Positions 1 through 14,400 of a stretch of 64,000 nt of DNA are shown here, one piece after another. Made by a program: the position numbers and the translations under genes. Source of the stretch: Myxocyprinus asiaticus (Eukaryota; Chordata; Actinopteri; Cypriniformes; Catostomidae). The notes under the pieces were generated by a model. The model was not told the origin of the DNA and made no database searches. It was given only the letters and a program-made list of their open reading frames with translations. The stretch lies in the NCBI RefSeq assembly GCF_019703515.2, contig NC_059349.1, positions 24,834,744 through 24,898,743 on the forward strand. Direction: 5' to 3'. Within the stretch, counting starts at the first letter, position 1; the number at the start of each line of letters is the position of its first letter.

Positions 1-114
1 TTCATGCACACACCCCCTACTGGACAGGGAGAAGAATTTCTATGAAAAATTGACCTAAATATTGATCTGTTTTTCACCCACACCTATCATATCACTTCTG
101 AAGATATGGATTTA

Positions 115-338
115 ACTACTGGAGTTATATGGATTACTTTTATGTTTCCTCTATGTGCTTTTTGGAGCATCAGCATTTTTGCACTCACTTGCATTGTATG
201 GACCTACAGAGTTGAAATATTCTTCTAAAAATCGTAATTTGTGTTCTGCAGAAGAAAGAAAGTCATGCACATCTGGGATGGCATGAGGGTGAGTAAATAA
301 TGAGAGAATTTTCATTTTTTGGTAAACAATTCCTTTAA
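115..338 (+). repeat. Arm of cyprinid fold-back repeat (family F1)
   Basis: Contains the recurrent phrases ATTGTATGGACCTACAGAG, GCAGAAGAAAGAAAGTCAT and GGGTGAGTAAAT, ending ATTCCTTTAAA. The same phrases occur at 14150-14400, 30611-31805, 48016-48275 and 51377-51487. Only one arm is in the window. Confidence 0.7.
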
Positions 339-3300
339 AGCAGGGCTCTTCAACTACTTTCTTGCGGGGGCCAGATTATTCTGATGTAAACTTGGCGGGG
401 GCAAAACATTTCCCGTATTCATCTTAGCTAGCACTTTCATCGCAAGTAACGTTACTTACAAACACCCTTAATACTGTGCCTTTATTTATATTAAAATAGT
501 CACAGGCTATACTTATATTGAATTACAATTGTTTAAGGTCTGGCCATAAATTCCTTCATAAGATCTGGCTGAAGTACAAACATGACTAATACTCTTAAAT
601 AACAAATCATTTTTGATCCACTTTAATTTGAAATAAAAAACAACAACAATCATTTTAACATGTTAGGGCTATTGTTTACAAATTATGAAAACTGAGGAGA
701 AACATTTAGATCTGTAAAGCCCTCTCAAAATATCAACCCTCATATGAAAACAATAGACATATAGAAATGTCATGTTTAATTAAGAATGTATTTAAATTTA
801 AAAAAAAAAAAATTCTTTTAAAAAAAAAAAGATAAAATGTCTATTCTTCCATTTTCTTTATAAAGTATCATCCTTTTCAGTGAAGAAAAATTTGTTGTGA
901 ATTTGCACACAATAGCCAGTCCAGGAGCCAGATTTTTGTGCAGATAATCACTGGCAAAAGAAGAACAAACTGAGTTGATTCTGTTCATGATTGAGAGGGC
1001 AGACTCACAGCTGTATATAACCAAATATAATCTGGACATTTGCAGGTTCAGTTTCACGTTATCACTTTTTTTTGTGCAATCCATGTTTAGCATAATTACC
1101 TTATTTGTTAGATTATATAACAAATATATAATCAGCATAAAAATATGAGTGAAAAGTTGAATTTAAACATTTGCATGCATTTCAGAATTTTTTAGTATTC
1201 GGTAAACCAGCGTGGACTCCACAGGATTATGCAAAACCCTACGATCTGTGTAATCAAAGCATGATTTGAGAATGTTCCAAAGAACTAGTGTGTGTCAATA
1301 CATGCAGGGAAATCTGACCTTTTGTACAATGGAGTTAACATAGTGTCACTAATTTGCTTACATTTGATTAGTGACCTAAATAGAGCAAAATCCTAAATAT
1401 TACTATATAGGGTGCTGTAATTTCTTTGTTTATATTTTTCAAAATCCACATGCTCTCTGTTCATTCCCTGGATGACAAGGAAAAAGAATCCCAGATTTTA
1501 CATTTGGTCTAATACATTTGGACCCACTGGATATATTTTCTGTAAATCCATATTAATAATGATGGCAGCCATGCATGCCATGTGATGGGGTCTGTGTGCT
1601 AAATTACCTATTTTGTGTTGCTGCCGTAGTTTATAGCACACTCATTTGGCTCACATCCATCATCTTTAAGATCTGGGGGAGGGGGAGACCTACAGCAAGT
1701 GTACCTCACCTTATTAGAGCTGTTGTGTACACAGCACCTGCACTGGAATCTGCTCTAAAAATTGAGTTGGGAGGGTGTTGAGCTGACGGCACTGTAAATC
1801 TGTAAACAACAATGTAAATCAATTACAACCAGCAAAACACAGTCTCGTGTATAATTTGATCTGATTATGCTGTTGACAGCAGCAGCGTAATGATTACTTC
1901 CACACAACAGAAAGAAATATCGCAGGCTCCGAGACGTGGATGTATTGTATTATCAAGCCAGAAAATCTTTGATTTGATTTGTCAAGTTGTTAGGGCACCA
2001 CTAGAAATTCAATTTGATAATAATTAAAGGGAAATGGTGAGGGGGCGGGGGGGAGAAGTGAATGTGGTAATAGCCTGTGACGACTTCAGAAAAAGAGTTC
2101 AGGTGCGCACGCTTTTTTACGTTCAAGATCAATATTAGTGTGCTCGTTTTGATGAGAAGAAACAGTGTGATTTGATCAGTGTAGACCCCAATCTCTTCAG
2201 CTCTTTATTGCTTCTGGAGTGATTGCACTGCACTCCACCTGGGCTCACTCTGGCCGTGCATCTGATATCCTTTGTTCAGAATGTTATAGAGCAAACAATG
2301 TAAGATGAGTTTTTGGATTTCAATTTTTACTTTGTTTTTTCCCCTCTCTTCATTCTGTGTGTCGCTGTTGTAATAGAGGGGGTGGGGTGGAGCTGGTATG
2401 CGGAGCAGTTGTATAATAGAAAATGAGAACATATCTGTGTGAAATTTGTTAAAGAAATTATTTACTGGGATATCTTCAGACCAGATGTTGTGAAAAAGCA
2501 TATTTCAATGCTATTACATGAAACGTATTTAATCTTTTTCAAATTAGTCTTGTGTTGGTGTAATTCAAACCTGGAAAAAAATAATAAGCATACTTTTTAA
2601 GAGAATATCTAATAATGTTTTTCATGTGGTATTTCATAAACCACATAGACTAAGAAGGTACATCATTGTGTACACAGTAGTTTGACCACACAATATAAAC
2701 ATTCCTTGTTTTTATGAACTTCATGACCTAGATTTTCCAAATCTTATTTCTAGCTCAAATATTTATCCACACTCAGTGAAACCAGCTTGTGTATTCAATG
2801 AAAACGACATCCTCGCATATCAATTAATTTTCAATAGCTTTATGTTATTGTTACTGAAATACCATTGACATTCATAGACTGAGAGAGTGGAGAACAAGCA
2901 AACAATATAATTTTTGATGAATGAGGAACGTCATACGTAACCGTTTTTAATGATCGTTATTTACTAGCGAACTGAGAGCCTAGACTAAATCCAAAGAATG
3001 ACAAATTGCTGATCAATACATTGATGCAAGCCACCAGAGCCTCGAACACTAATGGAAGATTGTGTCTAAAGTGAATATCTTCAATCAAGCTGTTGTCTCG
3101 CAGTAAATGTTACTATACAATGCATGTTATTTGACTTGGCACAGCTAGTCTGGTGTGGCATGTGGTTTGCAAAACACAAGGAGGGTTTTATAAGTGGCAG
3201 CTGTGATTACATTCCTCTCTCTCTCATTCCATCTCATTATGAATGTGAAACAAAATACAGCCCAAGCATAACTTTCAGAACTTACAGGAGGTGTGAAACT

Positions 3301-3768
3301 CCATGAAGGTACAAACCTCACCAATGAAAATATACATAATGCTGGTGGAGTTTCATAGTCTGGCTCTCCCGTGTCCAAAAGGCTTGTGCTGACTTCTAGA
3401 AATGAAAGGCGAGTCTGTTACTGCAAAGCCATGTAAATAAACATGAACATTTCACAACACTGACTTTTTCAAGAGGCAAAGAGCTCAGTGAAGGACTTGA
3501 TATAACTAACATTCATGTGTCCACCAACTATAATGCAAATTACAAAAGACTTTGTTGAATTGGAAAGGAAATAATCTTGAACGGCAATATTTTAAATACC
3601 GTCAAATATTCTGATGTCCTATTATGAGCATTCTCTCAAGATCATAATCTCAGTATTATCAAAAGAAAATTTTATACAACCAGTTGATAAGATTTAATTG
3701 TTTTTGAGGTAAACCTCTACATGAGTTTGAAGCTTGAATATTATATCATATTATATTATATTATATTA
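339..3768. other. No gene recognised
   Basis: AT-rich intergenic sequence. CAGGGCTCTTCAACTACTTT (343-362) resembles the end of a hAT element, but no partner end was found. Short open stretches (for example 1575-1781) have no family resemblance and no splice support. Confidence 0.6.
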
Positions 3769-4286
3769 GCTGTGTCCCAAATGACGCACTATATACTATG
3801 CACTTACAATATACACTATGCATTCAGCCATGTAGTGTATATAATTTCAAAGTGTAGTATCGTCCCAAATGGAACACTTAAAGTTTTTTTAATTCACCAT
3901 TTAACAGCTGATGGAAGTGACGTTTCAAATGCATGTGATGTGTTGCCACTCAGTTTATCCACTAATACAAATAATAAATGTATTCACACAGCATGGATGA
4001 TGCTAAAACACAACTCACATTTGTAAGGTGCTGTCTTCACTGAAGTTTCGCTAGTTGCCACATTCTCCACTGTTTATAATTGTTTTGAGACCAGCAACGC
4101 AGCCAGGTAACTCCGCCCCTTCCGCTACATATGGCAAGCCATGAGCGCTGAGAGCATGAAGTGTCCAACATTCCACAATCTGTTTTGATGGTTAAAGAAG
4201 TGCAGTGTCCAAACATACCACTTGCACTACTTTTACTACAAAATGGCGTAGAATATTGCAGAGGTGTGCGGTTTGGGATGCACCCA
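3769..4286. repeat. MITE inside a TATTA microsatellite
   Basis: Ends GCTGTGTCCCAAATGACGC and, from the right, GGGTGCATCCCAAACCGCAC. Interior copies of CACTAT and AGTGTAGT words are typical of a fish MITE. Both sides are ATTATATTATA repeats (about 3738-3768 and 4287-4335), so the element landed in or created this repeat. Confidence 0.6.
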
Positions 4287-4339
4287 TTATGTTATATTAT
4301 ATTTATTATATTATATTATATTACTGTATATTATATTAT

Positions 4340-5637
4340 AGCAAAAATGACAATCCGCAATGGGTGTTGCGCAGTAATATGGTGAACGAGTGTTTCGCGT
4401 CATAGTTGTTACTATATTGTGGATTTTAGCACAGCTGTATTGACCATAGCGTTATCTATCCATTTTATAATAACAGTTATACTGTGGTTTCTGAGGATGG
4501 ATGGATTGTTTTGGACACATCAGTGTGTTAAGGTGCAGCATTTGGGTTTATTACTCTGTTTTGTGAGTCTTGGTGGTCTGACAATGGCCTTCTGATCAGA
4601 GGTTGTTATGAGCTAATCAGTGGATTCAGCGATGCTCGGTAAGTTCTGGAAGCTCTGCTCCAGGAGGAGGGACACAGGGTTCAGGGACAGTGGGTCTTAT
4701 ACCACCCTAATGGTCCTTTGATTCCACTGTCACAGCCTACTTGAGGGGCAAGAGACCTAGTTTGCTCTGATGATCGCTTTCCACTGGGTCATTGCCTCTG
4801 TTAGAGTATGGCTCACAGTGACCCCCTTTAGCAGAGACCTGTCAGAAGCCCATCACTTATCAGCTCTAAGTGTTCAGACATTTGGGTTTGAACTTCATTT
4901 TAATTTTTAATGTAACATATGTCTAGAAACATCAATTATTCTTGAGTGACATTTAATCAATGCACTTCCAAAACAGTTGAAAAATCTGTATTGATTATCC
5001 TCTAGTTGTACTTAAATTACCACTCATTGGCTTTAATTATGCCTGACTCTCTTTTAAATGCTTGTTTTTAATGAGGTATGTTTTCAACATAATGAAGAGT
5101 AAGTTGTGATTGCTATCTTGTGGCATTTATCTACAAAGGACTCTAATCCGAATGGGAACATCAGAAGTGACAATATCTCGTTAACATAAAGCATTATAAC
5201 AAAAGCTGTGCCTATATGCAAGTTTAGATTTGTGATGAAATTCCAAACTTGGGAGGCTCCATGGAGCAAATTCCATCGTTTCGAGTCAGTCCTTTTCACA
5301 TTTCATCATCAACACTTGTGTCACATTCACCAATTGAATAGGACATTGTCCTCCCCTCAGAGCCCAGTCTCAATAACTGCTCATTTTCTGGGTCCCTGCC
5401 CTCACACAATCACGTATCAACTCCAATCTGTCTACATAATGCTCTGCTGCCTGCCTGGAATGGCTGCTAAACCCTAGTACCACTTCATATGCATCCACTG
5501 CTTTTTGCCAGTGTGTGATTCCATGCTATAATAAACACCCCCCGTGAAGGTGTGGGTTTGATAGATTTTGTCACCTGGAGAAACTTGTACCTGCAGAATT
5601 TCAAAACAAGGTTCTTGTAACATAACCTTTATTAAAC

Positions 5638-5668
<31 letters not shown>

Positions 5669-5930
5669 TTTTATTTATTTTTTTGTCTTTTAAGAAGGCA
5701 GACCTTTAGCTCCCAAAGATCCATTTCTATAAATTGCATCTTCCAGTGCAGTACAATGGGACAAACTGTACACTGAAGAATGTTTGTGTAAACTTGATAT
5801 CTAAGTAATGTTTATAACAGTTATGATCTTTTTCTAATCAAATGTGATTTTCCTGATCAAGTGTTTGAAAAGTCAGCCACCCTTGTTTGAGTCCCTATTT
5901 GCAACTCAGCAAAATATTAATATTCCTCTT
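4340..5930. other. No gene recognised
   Basis: Ordinary AT-rich sequence with a T-rich run at about 5640-5690. Nothing codes convincingly. Confidence 0.6.
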
Positions 5931-6510
5931 AAAGGAATATTCTGGGTTCAATACAAGTTAAGCTCATTCAACAGCATTTGTGACATAATGTTTATTTTTC
6001 TCAAAAAATAATTTGGACTTGTCACTCCTTTATTAAAAAAATAAAAAATAAAAAAATAAAAAAATCACAGTGACAGTAAGACACTTACAATGAAAGCAAA
6101 TGGGGCCTGTCAATAAACATTAAAATACACACTGTTTCAAAAGTATAGCCACAAGACATAAACATTATATGTGTTAACATGATTTTAGTGTCCTCTTACT
6201 GACTTTATCTGTGTAAAGTTATATCCAATTCTGGGATTACAGGGTTCCATTGTCATGACAACAAAGTTGTAATATTGGATATAAATCTACACAGATAAGG
6301 TAAGAGAATTTATCACACTAAAATCATGTTAATATGTATTATTGTTCTTTTGAAACAGTGTGTATTTTAATGTTTATGGACTGGCCCCATTTACTTCCAT
6401 TGTAAGTGTCTTACTGTCACCGCAATTTTTATTTTATTTATTTTTAAATAAAGGAGGGACTATTCCAAATACATTTTTGTGGAAACAAACATTATGCTGC
6501 AAATACTGTT
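5931..6510. repeat. Long imperfect inverted repeat (fold-back MITE)
   Basis: The left arm (about 5968-6230) and right arm (about 6250-6510) pair over most of their length: CAGTAAGACACTTACAATGA with TCCATTGTAAGTGTCTTACT, and AAAATACACACTGTTTCAAA with TTTGAAACAGTGTGTATTTT. The left outer end AAAGGAATATTCTGGGTTCA has no partner, so the right end is truncated. Confidence 0.75.
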
Positions 6511-6682
6511 AATTAACCCTTTCAGCTCTGTGTTTTTAAAGATTTCCTGTTTCAGTGGTTTGCCTAAAATTAAAGGCTTATAACTCTACCAAAAAAACAA
6601 AGAGGGTCAATTGTTTGGTATAATTTTTAAAGAAAAATGTTTAGTGATATAGATTATGACTCTTGGCATAAGAAACTGCTGA

Positions 6683-6717
<35 letters not shown>

Positions 6718-7357
6718 AACTTTAGCCAAAAATTTACTTTTTTTCTTATTTTTCTTATTTGACATTATATATATCAGAGTGTAAATAAGGTAGGTCAGAA
6801 AAACTGCTTTTGTTTTGTTCCCAATCATGTCACCTGTAACTAAGTAAAATGTTGTGTTGACATGACAAAGCAATCAAAAGTTATAGCATTACAAAAATTA
6901 TTTATCCAAGTGTCCATAAGAACTAATTACACATGCAAATACACCAATGATTAAAGGTATCTCTCTCCAAAGTATGCAGGCATGAATAACAAGATCTCAT
7001 TCAGTTCCATTCTGTGTCATCTGAGCATCATTGAGTCTGTGTCATGTACTTGGCACCATCTCCTGGTGACCATATGTAATTAGAGTGAACGATCCTCTCT
7101 ACCCAGATTTAGATGACTTCCACCTCTGGTTGCAGCGATCTTAATCCAAATACGATTAGTTTAGCTTTCCATGATGCTCGACAACATACTACATCACTTC
7201 CGATGAAGTCATCTGATCCAGTAAAGCCAACGTGTTTTTAGCCAGATAGCACATTATATGCTGTGTGCACATTGTACTTCGTGTGGATTATCTAATGATC
7301 TACAGTATGCATCCGATTACATTGTGTGTGGGCTCGTTTTAACAGGAATCCCTTCTA

Positions 7358-7601
7358 AGGGACAGTGGTAGCTCAGTGGTTAAGGCTCTGGGTTACTGAT
7401 CAGAAGGTTAGGGGTTCAAGCCCCAGCACTGCCAAGGTGCCACTGTTGGGCCCTTGAGCAAGGCCCTTGACCCTATCTGCTCCAGGGGTGCCATATCATG
7501 GCTGACCCTGCACTCTGACCGCAGCCTAGCTGGGATATGTGAAAAAGAAGAATTTCACTGTATATGTGCAAATGTATAACGTGTGATAAATAAAGAAAAT
7601 T
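7358..7601 (+). mobile_element. tRNA-derived SINE
   Basis: An A-box-like GTAGCTCAGTGGTTAAGG (7368-7385) and a B-box-like GGTTCAAGCCC (7412-7422) form a tRNA-like head. The body (CACTGTTGGGCCCTTGAGCA) and 3' part (GAATTTCACTGTATATGTGC, AATAAAG) are those of a common fish SINE. Target duplications are not evident. Confidence 0.8.
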
Positions 7602-8236
7602 AATTTCTGATATGATATTTTTATCATAGTTATAAGCGAAAACACGGCTTATAAGCAACACCTGTTTATATGTAACGTGTGTCAAAGGCTGGTTGTATTC
7701 TACTCTTTGAGAGCTTTCCAACAACATATGACACATGGCTATTTAATAAGTTTGGTGTTTTTACCGATTACAACAATATGTACTGTGCAAAAATATTAAT
7801 AAATTATCAAAACGGAACACATCTGATTTGTGTGCAAATTTCAAAGCACAAGGTCATAATGCCTACATGCATTGTAAACAACAGCTTCTAAGCTTAAAAA
7901 CAATGGCTATTTTGTGTTGGTCAAGACTATAGTTATTAATATTTTGATAATAATTTTTTTTGTCAGCGGGCCCTTCCGAGCTCAAAGGGTTAACTTCTAT
8001 TGACCAAGAAAATTCCTTTAATGACAGTTATGTACTTTAAAGGCCTGACCCTCTAGACACAATAGTTAACATGACAATGAGATTTCTTTTTTAACTTTAG
8101 ATTTAAAGATTGATAGTAGATTTGAGGGGAATATCAAGAAGAACGAAATATGATCTGCAGCTAATTATTTAAAAAGGTCTCACATTCCCTGTGAAAGAAG
8201 TTTACTTTCAAATAGAACTGGAACAAACAGAAATTA

Positions 8237-9039
8237 CACTGCCTGGCCAAAAAAAAAAAAAAAAAAAAGAGTTGCATACTCTAATATTTTGTTGGAGCCC
8301 GTTTAGCTTTGATTATGGCATGCATTCGTCGTGGCATTGTTTCAACAACCTTATGCAATGTCATGATATTTATTTCCATACAGAGCTGCATTCATTTTTG
8401 GCCGCAATCTTGTATTGATGGCGGGAGAGTCGAACCACTCTGTAAAGTCTTCTCCATCACATCCCAAAGACTTTCAGTGGTGTTAAGGTCAGGACTCTGT
8501 GGTGGCCCATTCATGTGTGAAAATGATTCCTCATGCTCCCTGAACATTGTCGTCCTGGAATATGCCTGTGTCGTCAGGGAAGAAAAAAATCCATTGATGG
8601 GATAACCTGGTCATTCAGTACATTCAGGTAGTCAGCTGACTTCATTTTATTGCCGCATAACGTTGCTGAGCCAAGACCTGACCAACTGAAGCAACCCCAG
8701 ATCATAACACTGCCTCCAGAGGCTTGTACAGTGGGCACTATGCATGATGGGTGCATCACTTCATGCACTTCCCTTCTTACCCTGATGCGCCCATCGCTTT
8801 GGAATATGGTAAATCTGGACTCATCAGACCACATGAACTTTTTCCGTTGCCCCACAGTCCAATCTGTTTTTTAAGAAATGAGAAGCTATACAATGCATCA
8901 GGTAGGGTTAAAAGAATTGTTTCCAGCTGAAACATATTAATCAATGCAATAATGATCCAATCATAGGCTCTTAAGTATCTGCTTATTTAAATCAAATTAG
9001 CGACTTTTTTTTTTTTTTTTTTTTTTTGGCCAGGCAGTG
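8237..9039 (-). mobile_element. Internally deleted Tc1-like transposon
   Basis: Inverted ends CACTGCCTGGCCAAAAAAAA (left) and TTTTTTTTGGCCAGGCAGTG (right). On the minus strand a transposase fragment reads WSDESRFTIFQSDGRIRVRR...GGSVMIWGCFSWSGLGS (8855-8574); further down, broken frames recall FQDDN and QSPDLN. The N-terminal half is missing. The left border has TA; the right one (GA) does not. Confidence 0.88.
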
Positions 9040-9519
9040 GATCTTTCTTTTAAAACTCTCACTTGAGTTCTTAACAGCCTAATTTGCTAACCCGTCTGAA
9101 AGAGCCCGCAACTATTACAATGCAACAGAAAAATATTGTCTGAAAACATAAAGCCACTTTGATGTTGTTTTGCCACTGCTAGACTCTGACAACTGTGAAT
9201 ACAGCCCTCACATTCTAATTGTTGAGCAAAATTTGAATATTCTCAAATGGAATGTTGTTCTCTTTGGAGCCTATAGGCAGAATTACAAGGCCATGTTCTT
9301 GTGCGTACCTCCAGCCCTGTGTTATCATGCACACTCAATTCCATTTGGCAGTCAGTGATCAATATCTTTTTTCTCTCTCCCCACCTTCCCCCTCTCTTCT
9401 TCCAAACTGCACATTTATATCTCCCTCATTGGCATAAAGATATGGATGTTATAGCAACCCACAGCTCATTGGTTAGAAATGGTAGTTATTTTTAGAGCAG
9501 CTTAATGGAACAATAGTCA

Positions 9520-9521
<2 letters not shown>

Positions 9522-9571
<50 letters not shown>
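9522..9571 (+). repeat. (CT)n microsatellite
   Basis: About 25 uninterrupted CT units. Confidence 0.95.
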
Positions 9572-9574
<3 letters not shown>

Positions 9575-9953
9575 GCACTCTCTCTCTTTCCCTGCACACA
9601 ATCTCTCTTTTAGGCACAAAGGTCATGGTGAAATGGATTAGATTTTGTTGTTTGATTTATATCTGTTGTTATTATGTCCCTTTCAGAATCCCATTCCAGT
9701 GAAATGCTGATCTGCATTGCATATGAAATTTTTCTGATATGCAGAAAACTGTCTACAAACAGGGATATACTACATGTACTATAGTGGTTTACTGATTTCT
9801 CTCAATCTCTCTCTTCTTTCATTTTCTCTTTCTTTCTCATTAGACCACCTTATCATTAAATTCATTTTTCCATAATACTGCTCCATCTGAGTGTCTGTGG
9901 AGGTGTAGTAGCCTGGGGCATTGGGGACCCTTGGGATTTACTCCATCCAAGGA

Positions 9954-9956
<3 letters not shown>

Positions 9957-10024
<68 letters not shown>
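9957..10024 (+). repeat. (CT)n microsatellite
   Basis: About 34 uninterrupted CT units, 385 bp after the previous one. Confidence 0.95.
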
Positions 10025-10028
<4 letters not shown>

Positions 10029-11637
10029 TGGTCCTTCACTATTCACATGCAAGTAAGAGAGAAACTAGTGACTTGATATCAGTGCAGAGGGAATATAAAG
10101 GGACCCCTCTTTCTCCATCGTGGCAGATCCAATATTTTTGTTGCTAAAATGAGTAGCAATGTGAACTGGAAATGCACCAGCTTTACAAGGGCGTTGAGTT
10201 GTCCCTCAACCCATGAAGCAACCATCTGTTCTGGCTTTAAGCTCTTTTGTAAAGCTGTAATAGCAAAAGGTCATTCTGGGAACGACATCAATAAACTTGT
10301 GAATTAATGCAGAACAAAAGGGGGAAGCGATACCTCTGTGCTCCAGGTTACATCTGGGTCCACCTAATCTTCAGCTATGGAAACAAATCAATTAGAGCTA
10401 CCACAATAATGTCTTATGTGAATTTTATATAGCCATTTTTAATGCATGTTGTCCTGTAGCCTATGATGAAAACAGCTTTGAATGTCCATGTAGTGTCCAG
10501 TTTCACTGCCTCATAGTATGGTTCACTGTAATAATCTGAAAGACAAGTCTTCACACGTTTCCAGTTCAAAATTCACAAAATAGAAACTTCAACATCCATG
10601 TCTTAAATGAAAGCCCTAGTCTTTTTCAGCAAAAAAACAAACAAACAAAAAACAAAACAACAAAAAATAAACTATCCATGTGAATATTAGTAGGGAAATG
10701 ATAGAAATGTCAAATGGAATAATCACTTGTCGTTGATATTTCCCCCTTGACCGTGAAAGGTCATGATAGATCACTTAATTTGTGGCCTGGAACGTTTATT
10801 TCCGCCATTCACGCATAAATAATTGCGTGCTCAGAGCTCCCCCTGCTGTTTTATTAAAGCAGATACAAGCGTGCATCCAGCCCTCATGTGCCTTAATCAT
10901 GTCAGACTAAAGAATAACAGCATTTATCAGAAATTCTCTTATTTCCCTGATCATCCTGCAAGTGTATGTGCCATGTTACACTTGGAAGGTTACTTTTGCA
11001 CGTTTTCCCTCACCATACAAAGAAAAGGCAAAAAAGTAAAACAAGCAGTCACTCTATATTTTTCAGTCCTGACTTTAGATTCCTGTCTACTTTGTTCCAT
11101 GCTGATAGAATTATTCCAGGTTACTCACTTCAGATTTTCTGTTCCCATGTAGCAGCACAATGTCTGATCAAAACATGTTTGGGCAGATTCGGGACAGTGA
11201 CATTCAGGGCAAAAGGGACGTATTTGACTGTCTGATCCCCACTCATGCATCCTCATCTGTGTTCACAATCAGTCTGTTTACTTACAGGTAAACATCATCA
11301 CATAAAAAGCTCTGGAGTATTCAGACAAAACTATGGCATGGCAACTGTACAGCAGGGTATTGAGGATCCATTTATTTATTTAAGGCACATCTTTGTAAAG
11401 CAACTAAAGTGAATGAAGATTGTATGAACATTAGGTTTGTCAAAGAGAACAATGGAGAGTGTTTGTGGACATTAGAACGTGTGTGTACACTCAAAAAGTA
11501 TATTTCAGACTGTTTTTAAGGTTAACATATTTTAATGGTTTGACAAATTTCCATCAAACTGAATTAAGTAATCTTTAAACGGTGTACGTATTATGAATTC
11601 AGAATAAATTTGAGGTATTTAATTGCTGCAGAGCACA

Positions 11638-14400
11638 AATGAAGATTTTTAGAAGAATATCTCAGCTCTGTAGGTCCATTCAATGCAAGTGAATGCTGAC
11701 CAGAACTCCAAATGCTCCAAAAAGGAGATAAAGGTAGCATAAAAGTAACCAATAAGACTCCAGTGGTTTAATCAATGTCTTCTTAAGTGATCCAGTTGGT
11801 TTTGGGTGAGAACAGCCTAAAATATAACTCCTTTTTAAGCTTGATTACATGTCCTATAGTCTCACGTAGCCAGACCTTTGACTTAAACAGCAAAGGTCTG
11901 GGGTCAATCGCAGCTAACATAGGCAAATAACTGCCCACTTAGGCAGGAAAAGCCATCTAACTGACATGTAAAGCAATCAGTCACATTCACCCTATCTATT
12001 TTCTAAATGGATGTTATTGATCTTATTGTGAACGATTCATCCATGCATATGTTTTATTTGTTTTTTTTTAATTTTGACCTCATAATCTTTAATCAGAATG
12101 TAATAACTCGATCTCCTGGAGAAACGACAGACTTCTCTCTGGTGACGTATGCAGGATTTCTCCAATTTTTTTAGTCTGATTAAACCCTGCCCCTTTCTTA
12201 TAAATACCACAACCTTCAGTAGAGTTGAACTAAACCCCATTCACATGTTGGTGAAGATGGCAAAGTGTATTTTCATCTGTTTTCCTTCAAAACTATCGTT
12301 CCTTAACCCAAACTTCCTTGGTTACAGCCGGGTCAGCTGGCTTGAATTTACATTTCGAATGAGGAGGAATAAGGGCGAATTCATGGTTGTGTTAAGATGT
12401 TTCACACCTGAATTCCTTGGTGATCACTAATGAATACAATGCTTCGGATGCCTCTGGAGTTTATTTATATTTTTGAGTGCAGTTATCTTGGGATGCACAG
12501 CAAAGTAAGTGCTTTTTTTTTATTATTTATATTTAGTGTGTTGTGATTCAAAATGTTAAAATATGGTTATCTTTTACTCACTCATTTTTCAGTGGCTACA
12601 GCCTATTTGTAAGCAAAGGCCGTGATGTGCTTGTGCGTTTATGTTGTCATTTTGATTATAAATGTGTTGAGATCGCTGCTTAATTTCACAGATAACCGAC
12701 TCTGACTCGAGCACCACGGTAGTAGGGGTGTGTGTGTCCACTGCAAACTCGCATTCAGATCTGCCTCAAGTTCCGCTATACAATGCCCAAGTTTTCAAAA
12801 TCCAATCAACAACCAGTGGATAAACTCAAATCCCCACCCTAAATTTTTTTCTTGTTCGATAAGCTGTTTCACTCGGAAATTCGTCACAATACGGAAGTAA
12901 AGTCGGTCGCAACTTCCGTTTCATGCCGACTTTAAAAGAGTTGATGTGACTAACCTGGCAAACTTGGGCAAATTCTTTTAGTCCTCAAAAGTGCTCATTG
13001 TATCAACATGTAACCTTGTGAACTCAACTCGTGCTTCCACCCCAAACTAAGCTCCCAGAAATCCTGTAGAAGTCAGCCAATCAGATTTGGTCTGACTGGA
13101 CTGAGAAAGCATTTCCAATTTTGTGTGCTATCCACCTTATTTTTCAGCTAAACTAGGGCGCCGCCATTATCAACCTTGAATGTGGACCACTTCCGGTATC
13201 AGCCACTTCCAGCTATTTTAGCTATGCAGAAATACTACATAATGCTGCTTTATATTACTGGCTGGCAATATATGTCATCATATTATTATCATTAATTATG
13301 ATTTTCATAAACTCATTGGTTTTGAAGGTATATAGTTTTACTTTATATTGCATTTTGCCATCGTTTTATCAAACTGTTGCACAGGCAGAATGAATGAGAG
13401 ATCAGGCGCTGACAGGACACCTTCACAAACTTTAAACAACCAAGCTGCTGGGCAAATGCTGCCTTAACTTTCTTTGCACCAAAACTGCATCTTGTTTCAT
13501 CTTCGCAAATTAATAAATGCATTTTACTCTCTGTTCTTGTCAGAGAGCATTCTCTCTTTCACAGCAGTGTATAGTAAACAGACACGCAGATCTCGCATTC
13601 AGCATGGCTTATGAAACATCGCCTTTGGAAATAAACAAATAAAGGCATCATTGGAGGTTATGCAGGTTCATATAAATGGAGGTTTACATGGAGACAAGAA
13701 ACACTGCATCGTCACGATATCGGTAAAGTAAGAAGCAGATTTTATTACTGTCTCTTCAATACAACAACACACAACAACAAGTGAATGATTTACTTACTCT
13801 TTTACTATAAATACTGATGTTAGAAAATTATCCGACATTAGGCAATCATTCTGCTGTACATCCTGTGGTTGTGTGATAGTTTATAAACCTATATCACTAA
13901 ATTCTGGTATTATTATCCATCTATTTATTTACACTGGAGTCAATAACAGCGGAACTTTTACACGTTCACCGGAAATGCAGCCGCTGCTTACTTCCGCATT
14001 GAAAAATAAGGTGGATAAGCATCAGACTGTTAGTACATAGACTGTGGATGTGCCGTCTGAGGCTGAGACTATGCTTCCTATAGCGCCATCTAGCGCTCTA
14101 CGAATGCCTCAAGCATTAATGGTGTAATGGAACTTGACATCATGATCGTGCCTAGAGACTGTGCCTTGGTCTGTTCTCATGCAAAACCAACTGGATTACT
14201 TCAGAAGACATTGATTAAACCATTGAAGTCTTATAGATTACTTTAATGCTGACTATATCTCCTTTATAAATCATTTGAAGTTCTGGTCACCATTCACTTG
14301 GATTGTATGGACCTACAGAGCTGAGATATTCTCCTAAAAATCTGAGTTTGTGTTTAGCAGAATAAAGAAAGTCATACATATCTTGGATGCCATGAATGTG
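11638..14400. repeat. Fold-back repeat F1 split by a 2.2-kb insert
   Basis: The left arm 11638-11859 (TTTTAGAAGAATATCTCAGC... GGTTTTGGGTGAGAACAG) and the right arm 14076-14400 (its inverse) are separated by 11860-14075. TCCTATAG stands at both junctions (11852-11859 and 14076-14083), which suggests an 8-bp target duplication. The insert has no long ORF; its ends show ATAGTCTCA in inverted form, so the exact border is uncertain. Confidence 0.6.

Larger units (their letters stand above)
9040..11637. other. No gene recognised; two CT tracts
   Basis: Apart from the CT microsatellites, no repeat ends or conserved coding stretches were seen. Overlapping open stretches near 10823-11235 lie in different frames and have no recognisable domain. 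Confidence 0.6.

Noticed and set aside
58..338. CRISPR or other prokaryotic features
   Set aside because: The sequence is vertebrate; no regular repeat-spacer array or operon exists anywhere in the window.
7366..7430. A tRNA gene
   Set aside because: The A- and B-box-like words belong to a SINE head; a folded tRNA with proper stems and terminus is not present.
8574..8855. A standalone gene with a WSDESRF motif
   Set aside because: It is a fragment of a Tc1 transposase bounded by transposon ends.
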